Source: an uncultured Eubacteriales bacterium (GTDB lineage Bacteria; Bacillota; Clostridia; Christensenellales; CAG-917). From it: a stretch of 31,353 nt of DNA. The stretch is taken from positions 1-31,353 of the forward strand of contig UQVO01000017.1 in NCBI GenBank assembly GCA_900544575.1. Reading direction: 5' to 3'. Of this stretch, positions 9,720-18,126 are shown one piece after another; within the stretch, counting starts at the first letter, position 1, and the number at the start of each line of letters is the position of its first letter. A program made the translations under genes and the position numbers. The notes below the pieces were generated by a model that saw only the letters and a program-made list of their open reading frames with translations, ran no database searches and was not told where the DNA came from.

Positions 9720-11351
9720 ATGGACGAAAACAGAAGCATTCCCGAACCCTCGAATTTCATCGAAGACGTCATCTGCGACGACCTGCGCTCGGGAAAGCAC
9801 GACAAGATTATCACGCGCTTTCCGCCCGAACCCAACGGTTATCTTCACATAGGCCACGCGAAGGCCATCTGCATCAATTTCGGCATAAAGGAAAAATTCG
9901 GCGGCGAATGCAATCTCCGTTTCGACGACACCAACCCCGTCAAAGAGGACGTCGAGTATATGGAGAGCATAAAAGAGGACATCCGCTGGCTGGGGTTCGA
10001 GTGGGACAGAGTTCTCAACGCGTCCGATTATTTCGAGCGTATGTACGACTGCGCCGTGTCCCTCATCAAGGCGGGCAAGGCGTATGTGTGCGACCTTTCG
10101 GCGGAGGAGATACGCGCCACGCGCGGTACGCTCACGGAGCCGGGCAAGGAGAGCCCGTACAGAAACCGCAGCGTCGAGGAAAACCTCGACCTTTTCGGCA
10201 GAATGAGAGCGGGCGAGTTCGCGGACGGGGAAAAGGTGCTGCGCGCCAAGATTGATATGGCATCGCCCAACATCAATATGCGCGACCCCGTCATTTACCG
10301 CATCTGTCACGCCGAGCATCCGCACACGGGCGACAAGTGGGTCATCTATCCTATGTACGATTTCGCCCATCCTCTCGAAGACGCGTTCGAAGGCATCACG
10401 CATTCGCTGTGTTCGCTGGAATTCGAAAATCACCGTCCCCTTTACGACTGGGTGACGGAAAACTGCGGTTTCGACCCCCGTCCCAGGCAGATTGAGTTCG
10501 CGCGGCTCAACCTCACGCACACCGTGATGAGCAAGCGCTTCCTCAAAAGGCTGGTGGACGAAAAAGTGGTGAGCGGCTGGAACGACCCCCGTCTTTCCAC
10601 TCTTTCGGGCATCAGGGAGAGGGGATATCCCCCCGAAGCGGTGCGCGATTTCTGCGGGCGCATAGGCGTCGCGAAAGCGGACAGCGTGGTGGACATAGCG
10701 ATGCTGGAACACTGCGTCAGGGAGTATCTCAACGAACACGCCGTGCGCGCTATGGCGGTGCTGCGTCCTCTCAAAGTGGTGGTGGACAACTATCCCGAAG
10801 GCAGGACGGAAACCGTCTCGGTGGAGAACAATCCCCGCGACCCGGAAGCGGGCGCCCACGAGGCGACTTTCTCCCGCGAGCTGTACATCGAAAGGGAAGA
10901 TTTCTCTCTCGACCCGCCTCCGAAGTACTTCCGTCTGAAACCCGGCGGCACGGTTAGGCTGAAAGGCGCGTACGTCGTCAGGTACGTCGGCTGCGAAACG
11001 GGAGAGGACGGCGAGCCGCAGGTCGTGCACGTCGAATATATCCCCGGGACGAAGTCGGGCGAAGAGGGCGCAAACGTCAAGGTCAAGGGCACGATACACT
11101 GGGTGAACGCGCTAGACTGCGAGGACGTGAAGCTGTATATGTACGACTATCTCATCCTCGACGGAGAAGGGGATTATATGGACCTGCTCAATCCCGCCTC
11201 CCTCACCGTGCTCGACGGCAAGGCGGAAAAGTTCCTTGCGGGAGCGGAAAAGGGGGAGAGGTTCCAGTTCCTGCGCGAAGGATATTTCGTCGCCAAAGGC
11301 GGCGGAGAGTTCGGCAGCATAGTCGGGCTGAAAGACGGTTTCAAGGGCTGA
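9720..11351 (+). CDS. glnS: Glutaminyl-tRNA synthetase
   Basis: It attaches glutamine to tRNA-Gln in the cytoplasm using ATP. The 543-residue length is close to the E. coli enzyme. Class I signatures are [12 protein letters not shown] (HIGH at 43-46) and VMSKR (MSKR at 270-273). The GlnRS-type C-terminal beta-barrel region, including HWVNALDC, is present. The ATG at 9720 has only a weak GGCGGA ribosome site about nine bases upstream. It has its own promoter and no clear terminator before the next promoter. Many Firmicutes make Gln-tRNA indirectly with GatCAB, so a GlnRS here hints at transfer or lineage-specific retention; whether GatCAB also exists cannot be seen. Confidence 0.95.
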   Translation: MDENRSIPEPSNFIEDVICDDLRSGKHDKIITRFPPEPNGYLHIGHAKAICINFGIKEKFGGECNLRFDDTNPVKEDVEYMESIKEDIRWLGFEWDRVLNASDYFERMYDCAVSLIKAGKAYVCDLSAEEIRATRGTLTEPGKESPYRNRSVEENLDLFGRMRAGEFADGEKVLRAKIDMASPNINMRDPVIYRICHAEHPHTGDKWVIYPMYDFAHPLEDAFEGITHSLCSLEFENHRPLYDWVTENCGFDPRPRQIEFARLNLTHTVMSKRFLKRLVDEKVVSGWNDPRLSTLSGIRERGYPPEAVRDFCGRIGVAKADSVVDIAMLEHCVREYLNEHAVRAMAVLRPLKVVVDNYPEGRTETVSVENNPRDPEAGAHEATFSRELYIEREDFSLDPPPKYFRLKPGGTVRLKGAYVVRYVGCETGEDGEPQVVHVEYIPGTKSGEEGANVKVKGTIHWVNALDCEDVKLYMYDYLILDGEGDYMDLLNPASLTVLDGKAEKFLAGAEKGERFQFLREGYFVAKGGGEFGSIVGLKDGFKG

Positions 11352-11364
11352 AAGCGTTCTGCAC

Positions 11365-11393
11365 TTGTCAATCTGTGCAAGTCGCTGTATAAT
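11365..11393 (+). promoter_or_regulatory. Promoter of the zinc-ribbon three-gene unit
   Basis: TTGTCA (11365-11370) and a perfect TATAAT (11388-11393) are 17 bases apart. It begins just 13 bases after the glnS stop. ACTTG (11363-11367) and CAAGT (11378-11382) form an inverted repeat across the -35 region, a possible operator. Confidence 0.85.
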
Positions 11394-11424
11394 AAAGTTA
11401 ATAAGTCGTCAGAGGTGATGATAT

Positions 11425-12522
11425 ATGTTCACTTGTAAGGTATGCGGCAGCGAAGTCGAACGCGGGCAGGCGTACTGCGCCACCTGCGGTGCGGAAGTCG
11501 TTGCGAATTACGAGGTCAAGTGTCCTGCCTGCGGCACGCGCAACAATGCGGGCAGCAGGTTTTGCGCGCATTGCGGAGAAATGCTCGGCGTACTGCGCCG
11601 TCCCACCTGCGTCATATGCGGCGCGGAAAATCTGCCGGGGGCGAAATTCTGTTCCGTCTGCGGAGCGCCCGTGACGGATTCCGACACGCCGTTCACGGAG
11701 GAGGACGTCATGGAGTTCCGCAAGAACAAAATGAACGTCGACCTGATGGTCAAGGAGCGTATGACGGAGGCGGAGAGGGAAATCGCCGCTATGAAACGCC
11801 GCGTCGAAAACGACAAGACCAAGGCGATGAAAGAGATTGAGGACTATCGCCGCAAGACCAATGACGAACTCACCAAACAGGCGGTTATGCTTGACGCATA
11901 CCGCGACAAAGTCAACGAGCTGGGCTCCGAGGACGTCGCACAGCTGAGGAAACTGTCCTCCGCGGTGAGGAACTATTCCGCATATTATGCCGACCCCTAT
12001 TCCGCCGCCGAGAATATGGACGAGCTCGAAGACCCGTTCATATGCCCCGTTTGCGGCGGGGTGAACGCCGCCGACGCCGTCAGGTGCACTCGCTGCGGAC
12101 GTTCCCGCGCGCGCTCTCTGCGTCTGCTCGAAAAGGGGAAAATCAAGCAGTCCGCTCCCATAAGGAAGAAGACGAAGGTGCTGGAAGCTCCCGAAGAGGA
12201 CCTTTCTTCCCCCAAGACTCCCACATTCGAGGAGTTTGCGGGAGAAGCGTTCAAGGAAGCGCAGACCAAGCCCATAGAGAAAGCCGCCGACGAAAAGGAA
12301 ACTCCGAATTTCGCGGGAGCGCCGCATTACGCCCCCGGATATTATCCTTACGGCGGAATGCCATACGGCGCGCCCGTGTTCTACAACAAAGAGACGGGAG
12401 AGCCTTACCAGATGCCGCCCATCGTGCAGCCCGTGGCGTTCGTGCCTTACGTCACGCAGGACCAGCCTTTGATGCAGTATGCGCCGATGGACGAATATCC
12501 CGGCGAAAACGGAAAGAAGTGA
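11425..12522 (+). CDS. Four-zinc-ribbon, coiled-coil protein with PIVxPxAxVPYxTQD tail motif
   Basis: The 365-residue protein is probably cytoplasmic. Three zinc ribbons are in a row at the N terminus (Cys 4/7/18/21, 33/36/47/50, 62/65/76/79) and a fourth follows at 207/210/221/224. Residues 90-180 are charged and heptad-like (KERMTEAEREIAAMKRRVEN), suggesting a coiled coil. The tail from 240 is low-complexity, then Tyr/Pro/Gly-rich (APGYYPYGGMPYGAP), ending with PIVQPVAFVPYVTQD at 332-346. Nearly the same motif occurs in the third gene of the unit and a looser one in the second. The start at 11425 follows AGAGGTGATGATAT. No family function is recognised; a scaffold or adaptor for the two membrane partners is an inference from motif sharing and adjacency. 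Confidence 0.85.
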   Translation: MFTCKVCGSEVERGQAYCATCGAEVVANYEVKCPACGTRNNAGSRFCAHCGEMLGVLRRPTCVICGAENLPGAKFCSVCGAPVTDSDTPFTEEDVMEFRKNKMNVDLMVKERMTEAEREIAAMKRRVENDKTKAMKEIEDYRRKTNDELTKQAVMLDAYRDKVNELGSEDVAQLRKLSSAVRNYSAYYADPYSAAENMDELEDPFICPVCGGVNAADAVRCTRCGRSRARSLRLLEKGKIKQSAPIRKKTKVLEAPEEDLSSPKTPTFEEFAGEAFKEAQTKPIEKAADEKETPNFAGAPHYAPGYYPYGGMPYGAPVFYNKETGEPYQMPPIVQPVAFVPYVTQDQPLMQYAPMDEYPGENGKK

Positions 12523-12523
12523 T

Positions 12524-13306
12524 ATGAACGAGAATTCCGGCAAGAAAAATCCGCAGGTGGACGAGGCGGGTATAAGATTGGCTCCGACTCCGATGGACGG
12601 CGGCGCGGCGAAAAAGATGCCGACCGTCGTGCAGGAGTTCGTCGTCACGCCGCGGCTGGAATATCAGACGTCCGACGCAGCGCAGGCGCAGGCGGTTTCG
12701 ACCTCTTCCGACTATCAGCCCGCCGAAAAAGACGCGGGCAGGAGATGGAAGCGGTCGGTGCGCACGCGCAATTTCGTGTCCGCGGTCATAATGATTGTCG
12801 CGTCGGCGGTGGTGTGGCTGCCTTTCGCCCTTGCGGCGGCGGACGTTAGCGCGGACCTGCCTTTCAGGCTGGTTCCGGAACAGTTCGACGTGATTACGGG
12901 CTGGATAGACGCTTTCCGCGAGACGGCGTCGCTCGGATGGTCCGGGGAGGCGGTGAACCAAATCTGGCTGCATATGGTGCCGGATATGATAATCACGGTC
13001 GGGCTGCTTGCGGTGCTTGTCAATCTCGTCAAAGCGGTGACGGGGCTGTTCGGCGCGATAAAACCCAGACGTTACACCGCGTGTGCGGTCGTGTATCTGC
13101 TCTCCGTGCTCGCCGTGTTCATAGCGGCGCTCGTCGGCGCGGAGAACGTCGGGATTTCGCAGATAGATTTTATGGACGACTTCATTTACGGCTGGAACAC
13201 GAGCGAATTCTTCACCCTGTTCGCAGTCGGACTGATAAACGCGATACTCGCGGCGGTGTGTTCCTTCATCACGCCGCAGCGCACGGGGTATACGCGGATG
13301 TACTGA
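12524..13306 (+). CDS. Four-helix membrane protein with disordered N-terminal tail (unit gene 2)
   Basis: The 260-residue protein begins one base after the previous stop, pointing to coupled translation; the earlier in-frame ATG at 12479 would overlap the previous gene and has no better ribosome site. Residues 1-80 look disordered and cytoplasmic and carry PTVVQEFVVTPRLEYQTSD at 33-51, a loose version of the tail motif of its neighbours. Four hydrophobic helices follow, near 83-106, 146-172, 182-208 and 225-250. No catalytic or transport signature is seen. Helix layout and the segment DVITGWIDA resemble the next gene, so the two may be distant paralogues. Confidence 0.82.
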   Translation: MNENSGKKNPQVDEAGIRLAPTPMDGGAAKKMPTVVQEFVVTPRLEYQTSDAAQAQAVSTSSDYQPAEKDAGRRWKRSVRTRNFVSAVIMIVASAVVWLPFALAAADVSADLPFRLVPEQFDVITGWIDAFRETASLGWSGEAVNQIWLHMVPDMIITVGLLAVLVNLVKAVTGLFGAIKPRRYTACAVVYLLSVLAVFIAALVGAENVGISQIDFMDDFIYGWNTSEFFTLFAVGLINAILAAVCSFITPQRTGYTRMY

Positions 13307-13361
13307 CCCCGACGGGGACAGCGAAGTAAAGTTCTGCGCTCACCGAGCGCGCGGAGGACAT

Positions 13362-14213
13362 ATGGCGAAGAAAGACAACAACATCACGGCAATGGCGCCC
13401 GAGAATTCCGTCGGCGTGACCGACAGGACGGAAGAGCCCGTGCTCTATGAGAGCGAGGCGTACGGCAACCCGCAGCCCGACGAGGGCACGAAGACCACGG
13501 TTATGAAACCCGTCGGCATAGGCGGTCCCGTGCCGATAGTCGCGCCCAAGCACAACACGATACAGTTGCAGCCCATAGTCGTGCCGCTTGCCGTCGTGCC
13601 TTATATGACGCAGGACAGCGACGTGTTGCGTACGGACGGAAGAGCGCCTTCCTATCCGCAGAACGAATACGCCTCCGCGGTGGAATTCGAGGAAGAGAAG
13701 GCGGCGGCGAAGAAGCGTACCTCCGTTTACAAGAGACTGTTCTCGCTGGGGACGTTCCTGCTGTCGGCGCTGCTCATAGTCGCATATCTGCTCGGCTATT
13801 TCAAGCCCGACATTCATCCCGAATTCTCCCTTGCGCAGGCGGACGTTATCGGTATGATAACCACCTGGGTGCAGGACGGCACGCCGTTTGACCTCTCTCT
13901 CACCGTCATCACCTGCTTCTGCACGCTGTGCGCGCTGGTCGTGTTCTTCGTGTCCGTGTTCGGAATGGTCTTCGGCAAATATCCCCGCAAGACTCTGATG
14001 CTGTTCTCGTTCGCGGGGGCGGCGGCATACGCGGCGGAGATTATTCACCAGGTGATAGCGGAGCACTTCGACGCACAGCGCGACGCGGCGATACTCGCGA
14101 TGCTTGCGGTGTTCGGCGTGCTGTTCATCCTCACCGTCGTCTTTGCGGCGGTCAGCGTGAGGCGCGAGGACAAGGAAGAGGATATGCTGATTCGCCACGG
14201 CGGCGAGATATAA
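13362..14213 (+). CDS. Four-helix membrane protein with disordered N-terminal tail (unit gene 3)
   Basis: The 283-residue protein starts at an ATG after GGAGG. Its first 120 residues are polar and probably disordered, with PIVVPLAVVPYMTQD at 71-85. This matches 11 of 15 positions of the tail motif of the zinc-ribbon protein. Four hydrophobic helices follow, near 125-148, 178-205, 213-235 and 245-267, and the protein ends in a charged tail (RREDKEEDML). It is the last gene before a strong terminator. The function is unknown; co-expression and the shared motif suggest that it acts with the two upstream products. Confidence 0.83.
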   Translation: MAKKDNNITAMAPENSVGVTDRTEEPVLYESEAYGNPQPDEGTKTTVMKPVGIGGPVPIVAPKHNTIQLQPIVVPLAVVPYMTQDSDVLRTDGRAPSYPQNEYASAVEFEEEKAAAKKRTSVYKRLFSLGTFLLSALLIVAYLLGYFKPDIHPEFSLAQADVIGMITTWVQDGTPFDLSLTVITCFCTLCALVVFFVSVFGMVFGKYPRKTLMLFSFAGAAAYAAEIIHQVIAEHFDAQRDAAILAMLAVFGVLFILTVVFAAVSVRREDKEEDMLIRHGGEI

Positions 14214-14230
14214 ACCTTTCATAATCGGGG

Positions 14231-14256
14231 GAGGCGCTCCGGCGAGCGCCTCTTTT
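14231..14256 (+). terminator. Terminator of the zinc-ribbon unit
   Basis: GAGGCGCTC (14231-14239) pairs perfectly with GAGCGCCTC (14244-14252) around CGGC, followed by TTTT. It separates the unit from walJ only 29 bases downstream. Confidence 0.85.
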
Positions 14257-14284
14257 CATAAATGTTTAAGAGAAGCGGAAGATA

Positions 14285-15067
14285 ATGTCACTCAACATAG
14301 TGTCGCTTGCAAGCGGCAGCAAAGGAAATTCGACGTTGGTGTTTTCGGACTCCACGGCGCTTTTGGTGGATGCGGGAATATCTTATTCCGCGCTGAACGC
14401 TGCGCTTGGGAAGTTCGGGCTGTCCGTCGCCAAGCTGGACGGCGTCGTCGTCACTCACGAGCACACCGACCATATAGCCGCGCTGCCGAGAGTGGGCAAA
14501 GAAACGAGCATATACGCCCATCCGAAGACCGCGGAAGCCATTTTGCACAGGCAGGGCGTGCTCTACGGCTACAAAGAGGTCGAGTTCTACGAAGGCGGCT
14601 TCACCGTCGGCGACATCGAGGTCATCCCGTTCCGCATTCCGCACGACGCGGCGTATCCTCTGGGATACTCCTTCCGTCTGAAAACGGGCGCGCAGGTGAG
14701 CGTCGCTACGGATATGGGCAGACCCACCGTGGGAGTGTACAACAACATACGCGAGAGCGAAGCGGTGCTCATCGAGGCAAACCACGACGTGGAAATGCTG
14801 AAAAACGGACCGTATCCCGAAAGGCTGAAACGCCGCATTCTCGGAGACCTCGGTCATCTCAGCAACGATATGACGGCGGTTTTTGCCGAAAGGCTGGTCA
14901 ACAGCGCCGTAAAGACGATGCTGCTCGGGCATCTCAGCGAAAACAACAATCTTCCCTGCCTCGCCGTCGGCGCAGTGGCGGGCAGGCTCAGAGGAAGAGG
15001 CTGCACCGACATCTCGGTCGCCGCGGCAAGTCAGTATGAAATAAGCGAGGTTTACGAAGTCAAATGA
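14285..15067 (+). CDS. walJ: Metallo-beta-lactamase-fold hydrolase of the WalJ/YycJ family
   Basis: The 260-residue protein shows the metal motif THEHTDH (58-63), then RIPHDA, ATDMG, IEANHD, and GHLSN/GHLSENN typical of YycJ/WalJ proteins. In Bacillus-type bacteria yycJ (walJ) lies with the walRK two-component genes and has been linked to cell-wall control and DNA damage tolerance; the exact substrate is unsettled, probably a nucleic acid. Here it is not beside walRK but heads an operon with two CPBP proteins, rlmH and tadA. rlmH is also near yycJ in many Firmicutes, which supports the call. The start follows GCGGAAG. Confidence 0.9.
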   Translation: MSLNIVSLASGSKGNSTLVFSDSTALLVDAGISYSALNAALGKFGLSVAKLDGVVVTHEHTDHIAALPRVGKETSIYAHPKTAEAILHRQGVLYGYKEVEFYEGGFTVGDIEVIPFRIPHDAAYPLGYSFRLKTGAQVSVATDMGRPTVGVYNNIRESEAVLIEANHDVEMLKNGPYPERLKRRILGDLGHLSNDMTAVFAERLVNSAVKTMLLGHLSENNNLPCLAVGAVAGRLRGRGCTDISVAAASQYEISEVYEVK

Positions 15068-16188
15068 GGAAGAACCTTTTCGCGGGAGAGAGCGGAAGCC
15101 TTTATCTCTTCGCGCTGTGCGGCATCTCAATCCTCGGCAGCATATTCTCCTACATTCTGGTGGGCAGGACGGGGTCGTTTGCGGGCATGAGCATCGCCAG
15201 CTGGGTGAGCTATGCGGTGACGCAGGTCGCCATCGTCCTGGTGGTGTGGTTCTTCTCGATGTGGCGCAGATACGACGTGTTTGCGGTCGCAAAGATACGT
15301 CCGATGAAGGACGCGCGGCGCTGGCTCCTTCTGTTTCCGATAACGGTATTCACGATAATCGCGTTTTTGCCCGTGTCGATGCTTTTTCAGGAGTTTTTCA
15401 ACCTCATCGGCTTCCGCGGCGGAGTGTCCGCGGGAACGATAGAGTTTGACAACGCGGGTGTGTTTTTCCTCGCGGTTTTCGTCATTGCGCTGCTCCCCGC
15501 CCTCGGAGAGGAATTCCTTATGCGCGGCAACGTGCTTCCGGGGCTTGCGTCGAGGGGTGCCGTGTTCGGCGTGTTCATCTCCGCGCTGCTGTTTTCCCTT
15601 ATGCACGCAAATCCCGTGCAGACGGGCTACCAGTTCTGTATAGGCGTCGTGCTTGCCGTGCTGTTTATGCTGTCAGGCTCCCTCGTGCCTTGCGTGGCGG
15701 TGCACTTTTTCAACAACTTTCTGAGCCTGCTGATGACCGCCTACATCCCCGAAATAGACGCGGCGATTGCGGGGCTCGGCGCGTTCAACTGGCTGACGGG
15801 TTTCGTCAGCTTCGTCGTCGGGACGCTCGTGCTCGTGCTTCTGCTTTACGCATATTACCGTCTGGGACAGCCTAAAAAGGGAAAGGAAGGCTTCAAGGTC
15901 GTGCAGGGCGGAGTGGTCTTCGAGGAATATTCGCTGTACGCGTACGAGGACAATCCCGCTCCCGCAAAAAAAGGCGGCGCGGCGGCGGAAGGCATAAAGA
16001 ACGCTTTCCGTTTCGTCGGCTCTCTCTTCACCGCACAGGGTTGGAAAAAGGTGGAGCGCGAGCTCTTCCTCTGCTGCGGCGACGTGCGCTATGTGGGCAA
16101 GTCCCAGCCTATGTTCGGACTGTGGATAGCGATAGGCCTTGCCGTGGCATACTGGGTGCTCGCGTTGGTTATGGGGCTTGCCGTATGA
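15064..16188 (+). CDS. CPBP-family intramembrane glutamic endopeptidase, long form
   Basis: The 374-residue membrane protein belongs to the CAAX protease/bacteriocin-processing (CPBP, Abi) family. It has the motif EEFLMRG (Glu149, Glu150, Arg154), SLMHANPVQTG (His181) and HFFNN (His214, Asn218), which together form the active site in the membrane. About eight hydrophobic segments are visible. A cytoplasmic insert of about 85 residues near 268-350 precedes a final helix, which is unusual for the family. The ATG overlaps the walJ stop (ATGA). The substrate is unknown; roles in bacteriocin self-immunity or peptide maturation are known for relatives. Confidence 0.9.
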   Translation: MRKNLFAGESGSLYLFALCGISILGSIFSYILVGRTGSFAGMSIASWVSYAVTQVAIVLVVWFFSMWRRYDVFAVAKIRPMKDARRWLLLFPITVFTIIAFLPVSMLFQEFFNLIGFRGGVSAGTIEFDNAGVFFLAVFVIALLPALGEEFLMRGNVLPGLASRGAVFGVFISALLFSLMHANPVQTGYQFCIGVVLAVLFMLSGSLVPCVAVHFFNNFLSLLMTAYIPEIDAAIAGLGAFNWLTGFVSFVVGTLVLVLLLYAYYRLGQPKKGKEGFKVVQGGVVFEEYSLYAYEDNPAPAKKGGAAAEGIKNAFRFVGSLFTAQGWKKVERELFLCCGDVRYVGKSQPMFGLWIAIGLAVAYWVLALVMGLAV

Positions 16189-17144
16189 CTGCCCGCGCAG
16201 GGGGAGGGCTGGTCTATTTTCTGGTCATACTGATGACCCTCCTTATGCGCATTTCGGGAAGCGCCGGGGTGTACGACGCGCTCGGCGTCGACCCCGACGT
16301 TTTTTTCACTCTCATCGTGCAGCTTTGCTGTTTCGGTCTGTTGCCCGTCCTCGGCTGGCTAATCATCGTCGGCGGACGCGGAAAAGACGAATTGCGCGCT
16401 TTACCGCGCACTTTCAATGTCGTAAAGTGCGGGAAGCGCGATTTTCTCCGAACGCTTGCAATAACCGTACCCGTGCTTTTCGTCACGGGTTTCGTGTCTT
16501 ATGTGTGGAACGGCGCCCTCTCGCTTATGGGCTACGAACGCTCTTCGTCCGCGGGAGCGGAGCAGACTGCGGCGGTGCTGGTTTCGGACATATTTCTCAC
16601 CGCCGTGCTGCCCGCGCTTTTCGAGGAGCTCACCCACAGGGGAGAAGTGTTCGCGACGTACCGCGACAGCGGATGGAAAGTCATCCCCGTTTCCGCATTG
16701 CTGTTCTCGCTTATGCACCAGAACATTCCGCAGACGGGGCACACTTTCGCTATGGGAATTTGTCTCGGAGTGCTGACTTATTACTCGGGGTCGCTGCTGC
16801 CCGCGGTCTTCGTGCATTTCTTCAACAATTTCATCAGCGTGGTTTCGGGCTATTCGGGGCTGGTGCCAGTCTTCGGGGTGATTGACACCGTGTCGGGCTG
16901 GCTGTACGGGACGGTCTTCGGCGTCGTCATCGCCTGTTTAATCGCAGCGGCGTCGGTCGCGTTCATAGCGTTTATGCTGGGGCGAATGAGAAAGGACGCC
17001 GTGCGCTGCGGAAGGCTGTCGGAGGCGAAATTCGCGCCCGCGGCGGAAGGCGCGCTGCCGCTTTCGAAGGATATTATGCTTTGGTTCATCATCGCCGTAG
17101 GCGTCGTTGCGACGCTGTTCAGTTTTGTGTGGGGGATTATGTGA
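16185..17144 (+). CDS. CPBP-family intramembrane glutamic endopeptidase, second copy
   Basis: The 319-residue paralogue lies directly downstream and overlaps the previous stop by ATGA. Active-site motifs are FEELTHRGE (Glu147, Glu148, Arg152), SLMHQNIPQTGH (His178) and HFFNN (His211, Asn215). The block around SALLFSLMH...QTG...HFFNNF is nearly shared with the first copy, pointing to tandem duplication followed by divergence of the ends. It ends with a hydrophobic helix (MLWFIIAVGVVATLFSFVWG). The start at 16185 is fixed by the overlap; longer upstream frames run inside the first gene. Confidence 0.9.
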   Translation: MTARAGGGLVYFLVILMTLLMRISGSAGVYDALGVDPDVFFTLIVQLCCFGLLPVLGWLIIVGGRGKDELRALPRTFNVVKCGKRDFLRTLAITVPVLFVTGFVSYVWNGALSLMGYERSSSAGAEQTAAVLVSDIFLTAVLPALFEELTHRGEVFATYRDSGWKVIPVSALLFSLMHQNIPQTGHTFAMGICLGVLTYYSGSLLPAVFVHFFNNFISVVSGYSGLVPVFGVIDTVSGWLYGTVFGVVIACLIAAASVAFIAFMLGRMRKDAVRCGRLSEAKFAPAAEGALPLSKDIMLWFIIAVGVVATLFSFVWGIM

Positions 17145-17153
17145 GGTGAGCGT

Positions 17154-17612
17154 ATGAGGATAAACATCGTGGCTGTCGGCAGACTGAAAGAAAAATATTT
17201 TTCGGACGCGGTTGCGGAATACATAAAGCGCTGTTCCGCTTACTGCGAGTTCTCCGTGACGGAGATACCGCCGTCGCCGCCCGCGAAGTCGCCCGCCGAA
17301 CAGCAGGACGCGGAAAGCGCGGCGTTGCTTGCGAAGGCGAAGGGCTGCGTTGTCGTTATGGACGGCAGAGGAAAAGAGGTGTCCAGCGAAGCGCTGGCGA
17401 AATTCATATCCGAGAAGTGCTCGGCGGGGGTGTCGGAGTTCAGTTTTCTGATAGGCGGCAGTCACGGAATGAACGGGGACGCTTTGAGACGCGCGGACGC
17501 CGTGATGTCTTTCGGCGCGCCCACGTTTCCGCACCAGCTATTCAGGGTGATGCTCGCCGAACAGATTTACCGCGCGCTTTCAATCAATGCGGGGACGCCG
17601 TATCACAAGTGA
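17154..17612 (+). CDS. rlmH: 23S rRNA (pseudouridine1915-N3)-methyltransferase
   Basis: RlmH methylates pseudouridine 1915 in helix 69 of 23S rRNA with S-adenosylmethionine. The 152-residue protein has the usual length, begins MRINIVAVGRLKEKYF and carries the SPOUT cofactor knot region FLIGGSHGM and SFGAPTFPHQLFRVMLAEQIYRA. It ends with the canonical GTPYHK. A GAGGTGAG ribosome site precedes it. Confidence 0.97.
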   Translation: MRINIVAVGRLKEKYFSDAVAEYIKRCSAYCEFSVTEIPPSPPAKSPAEQQDAESAALLAKAKGCVVVMDGRGKEVSSEALAKFISEKCSAGVSEFSFLIGGSHGMNGDALRRADAVMSFGAPTFPHQLFRVMLAEQIYRALSINAGTPYHK

Positions 17613-17622
17613 GGTGGAGGAG

Positions 17623-18126
17623 ATGACGGAAGAGAGAGTCCGCACGGCGGACGAAAAATTTATGCGCCGCGCGCTGGAAATCGCGGCGGAATGCGCCGCC
17701 GCGGACGAGGTGCCCGTCGGCGCGGTCGTCGTAAAAGACGGGAAAATCGTCGCCGAGGGGGGCAACCGCAAGGAGCGCGACGGCAGCGCGGTGCGACACG
17801 CGGAGATAGTGGCGCTGGAAGCGGCGGCGCGATACGCCGGTAACTGGTGGCTGGAAGACTGCGACGTCTACGTCACGCTTGAACCCTGCCCGATGTGCGC
17901 GGGCGCGATGATAAATTCCCGTGTGCGCCGTCTGGTCTTCGGCGCGTACGACGAAAAAACGGGCGCGGCGGGGAGCAAGGTCAATCTTTTTGCCCCCGGG
18001 ATGTTCAACCACGACGTCGAGGTGACGGGGGGAGTGCTGGCACAGGAAAGCGCGGAGCTTCTGGGCGCGTTTTTCCGCGCGAAGAGAGCGGCGAAAGCGA
18101 AGAATCCGTCCGAAGAGCAGCAATAA
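17623..18126 (+). CDS. tadA: tRNA-specific adenosine deaminase
   Basis: TadA converts adenosine 34 of tRNA-Arg(ACG) to inosine. The 167-residue protein has zinc and catalytic residues in HAE (His59, Glu61) and PCPMC (Cys89, Cys92), and the substrate-side motif GNWWLEDCDVYVTLEPC. The start at 17623 is chosen because GGAGG lies just upstream; the earlier in-frame ATG at 17587 overlaps rlmH. It ends the walJ operon. Confidence 0.95.
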   Translation: MTEERVRTADEKFMRRALEIAAECAAADEVPVGAVVVKDGKIVAEGGNRKERDGSAVRHAEIVALEAAARYAGNWWLEDCDVYVTLEPCPMCAGAMINSRVRRLVFGAYDEKTGAAGSKVNLFAPGMFNHDVEVTGGVLAQESAELLGAFFRAKRAAKAKNPSEEQQ

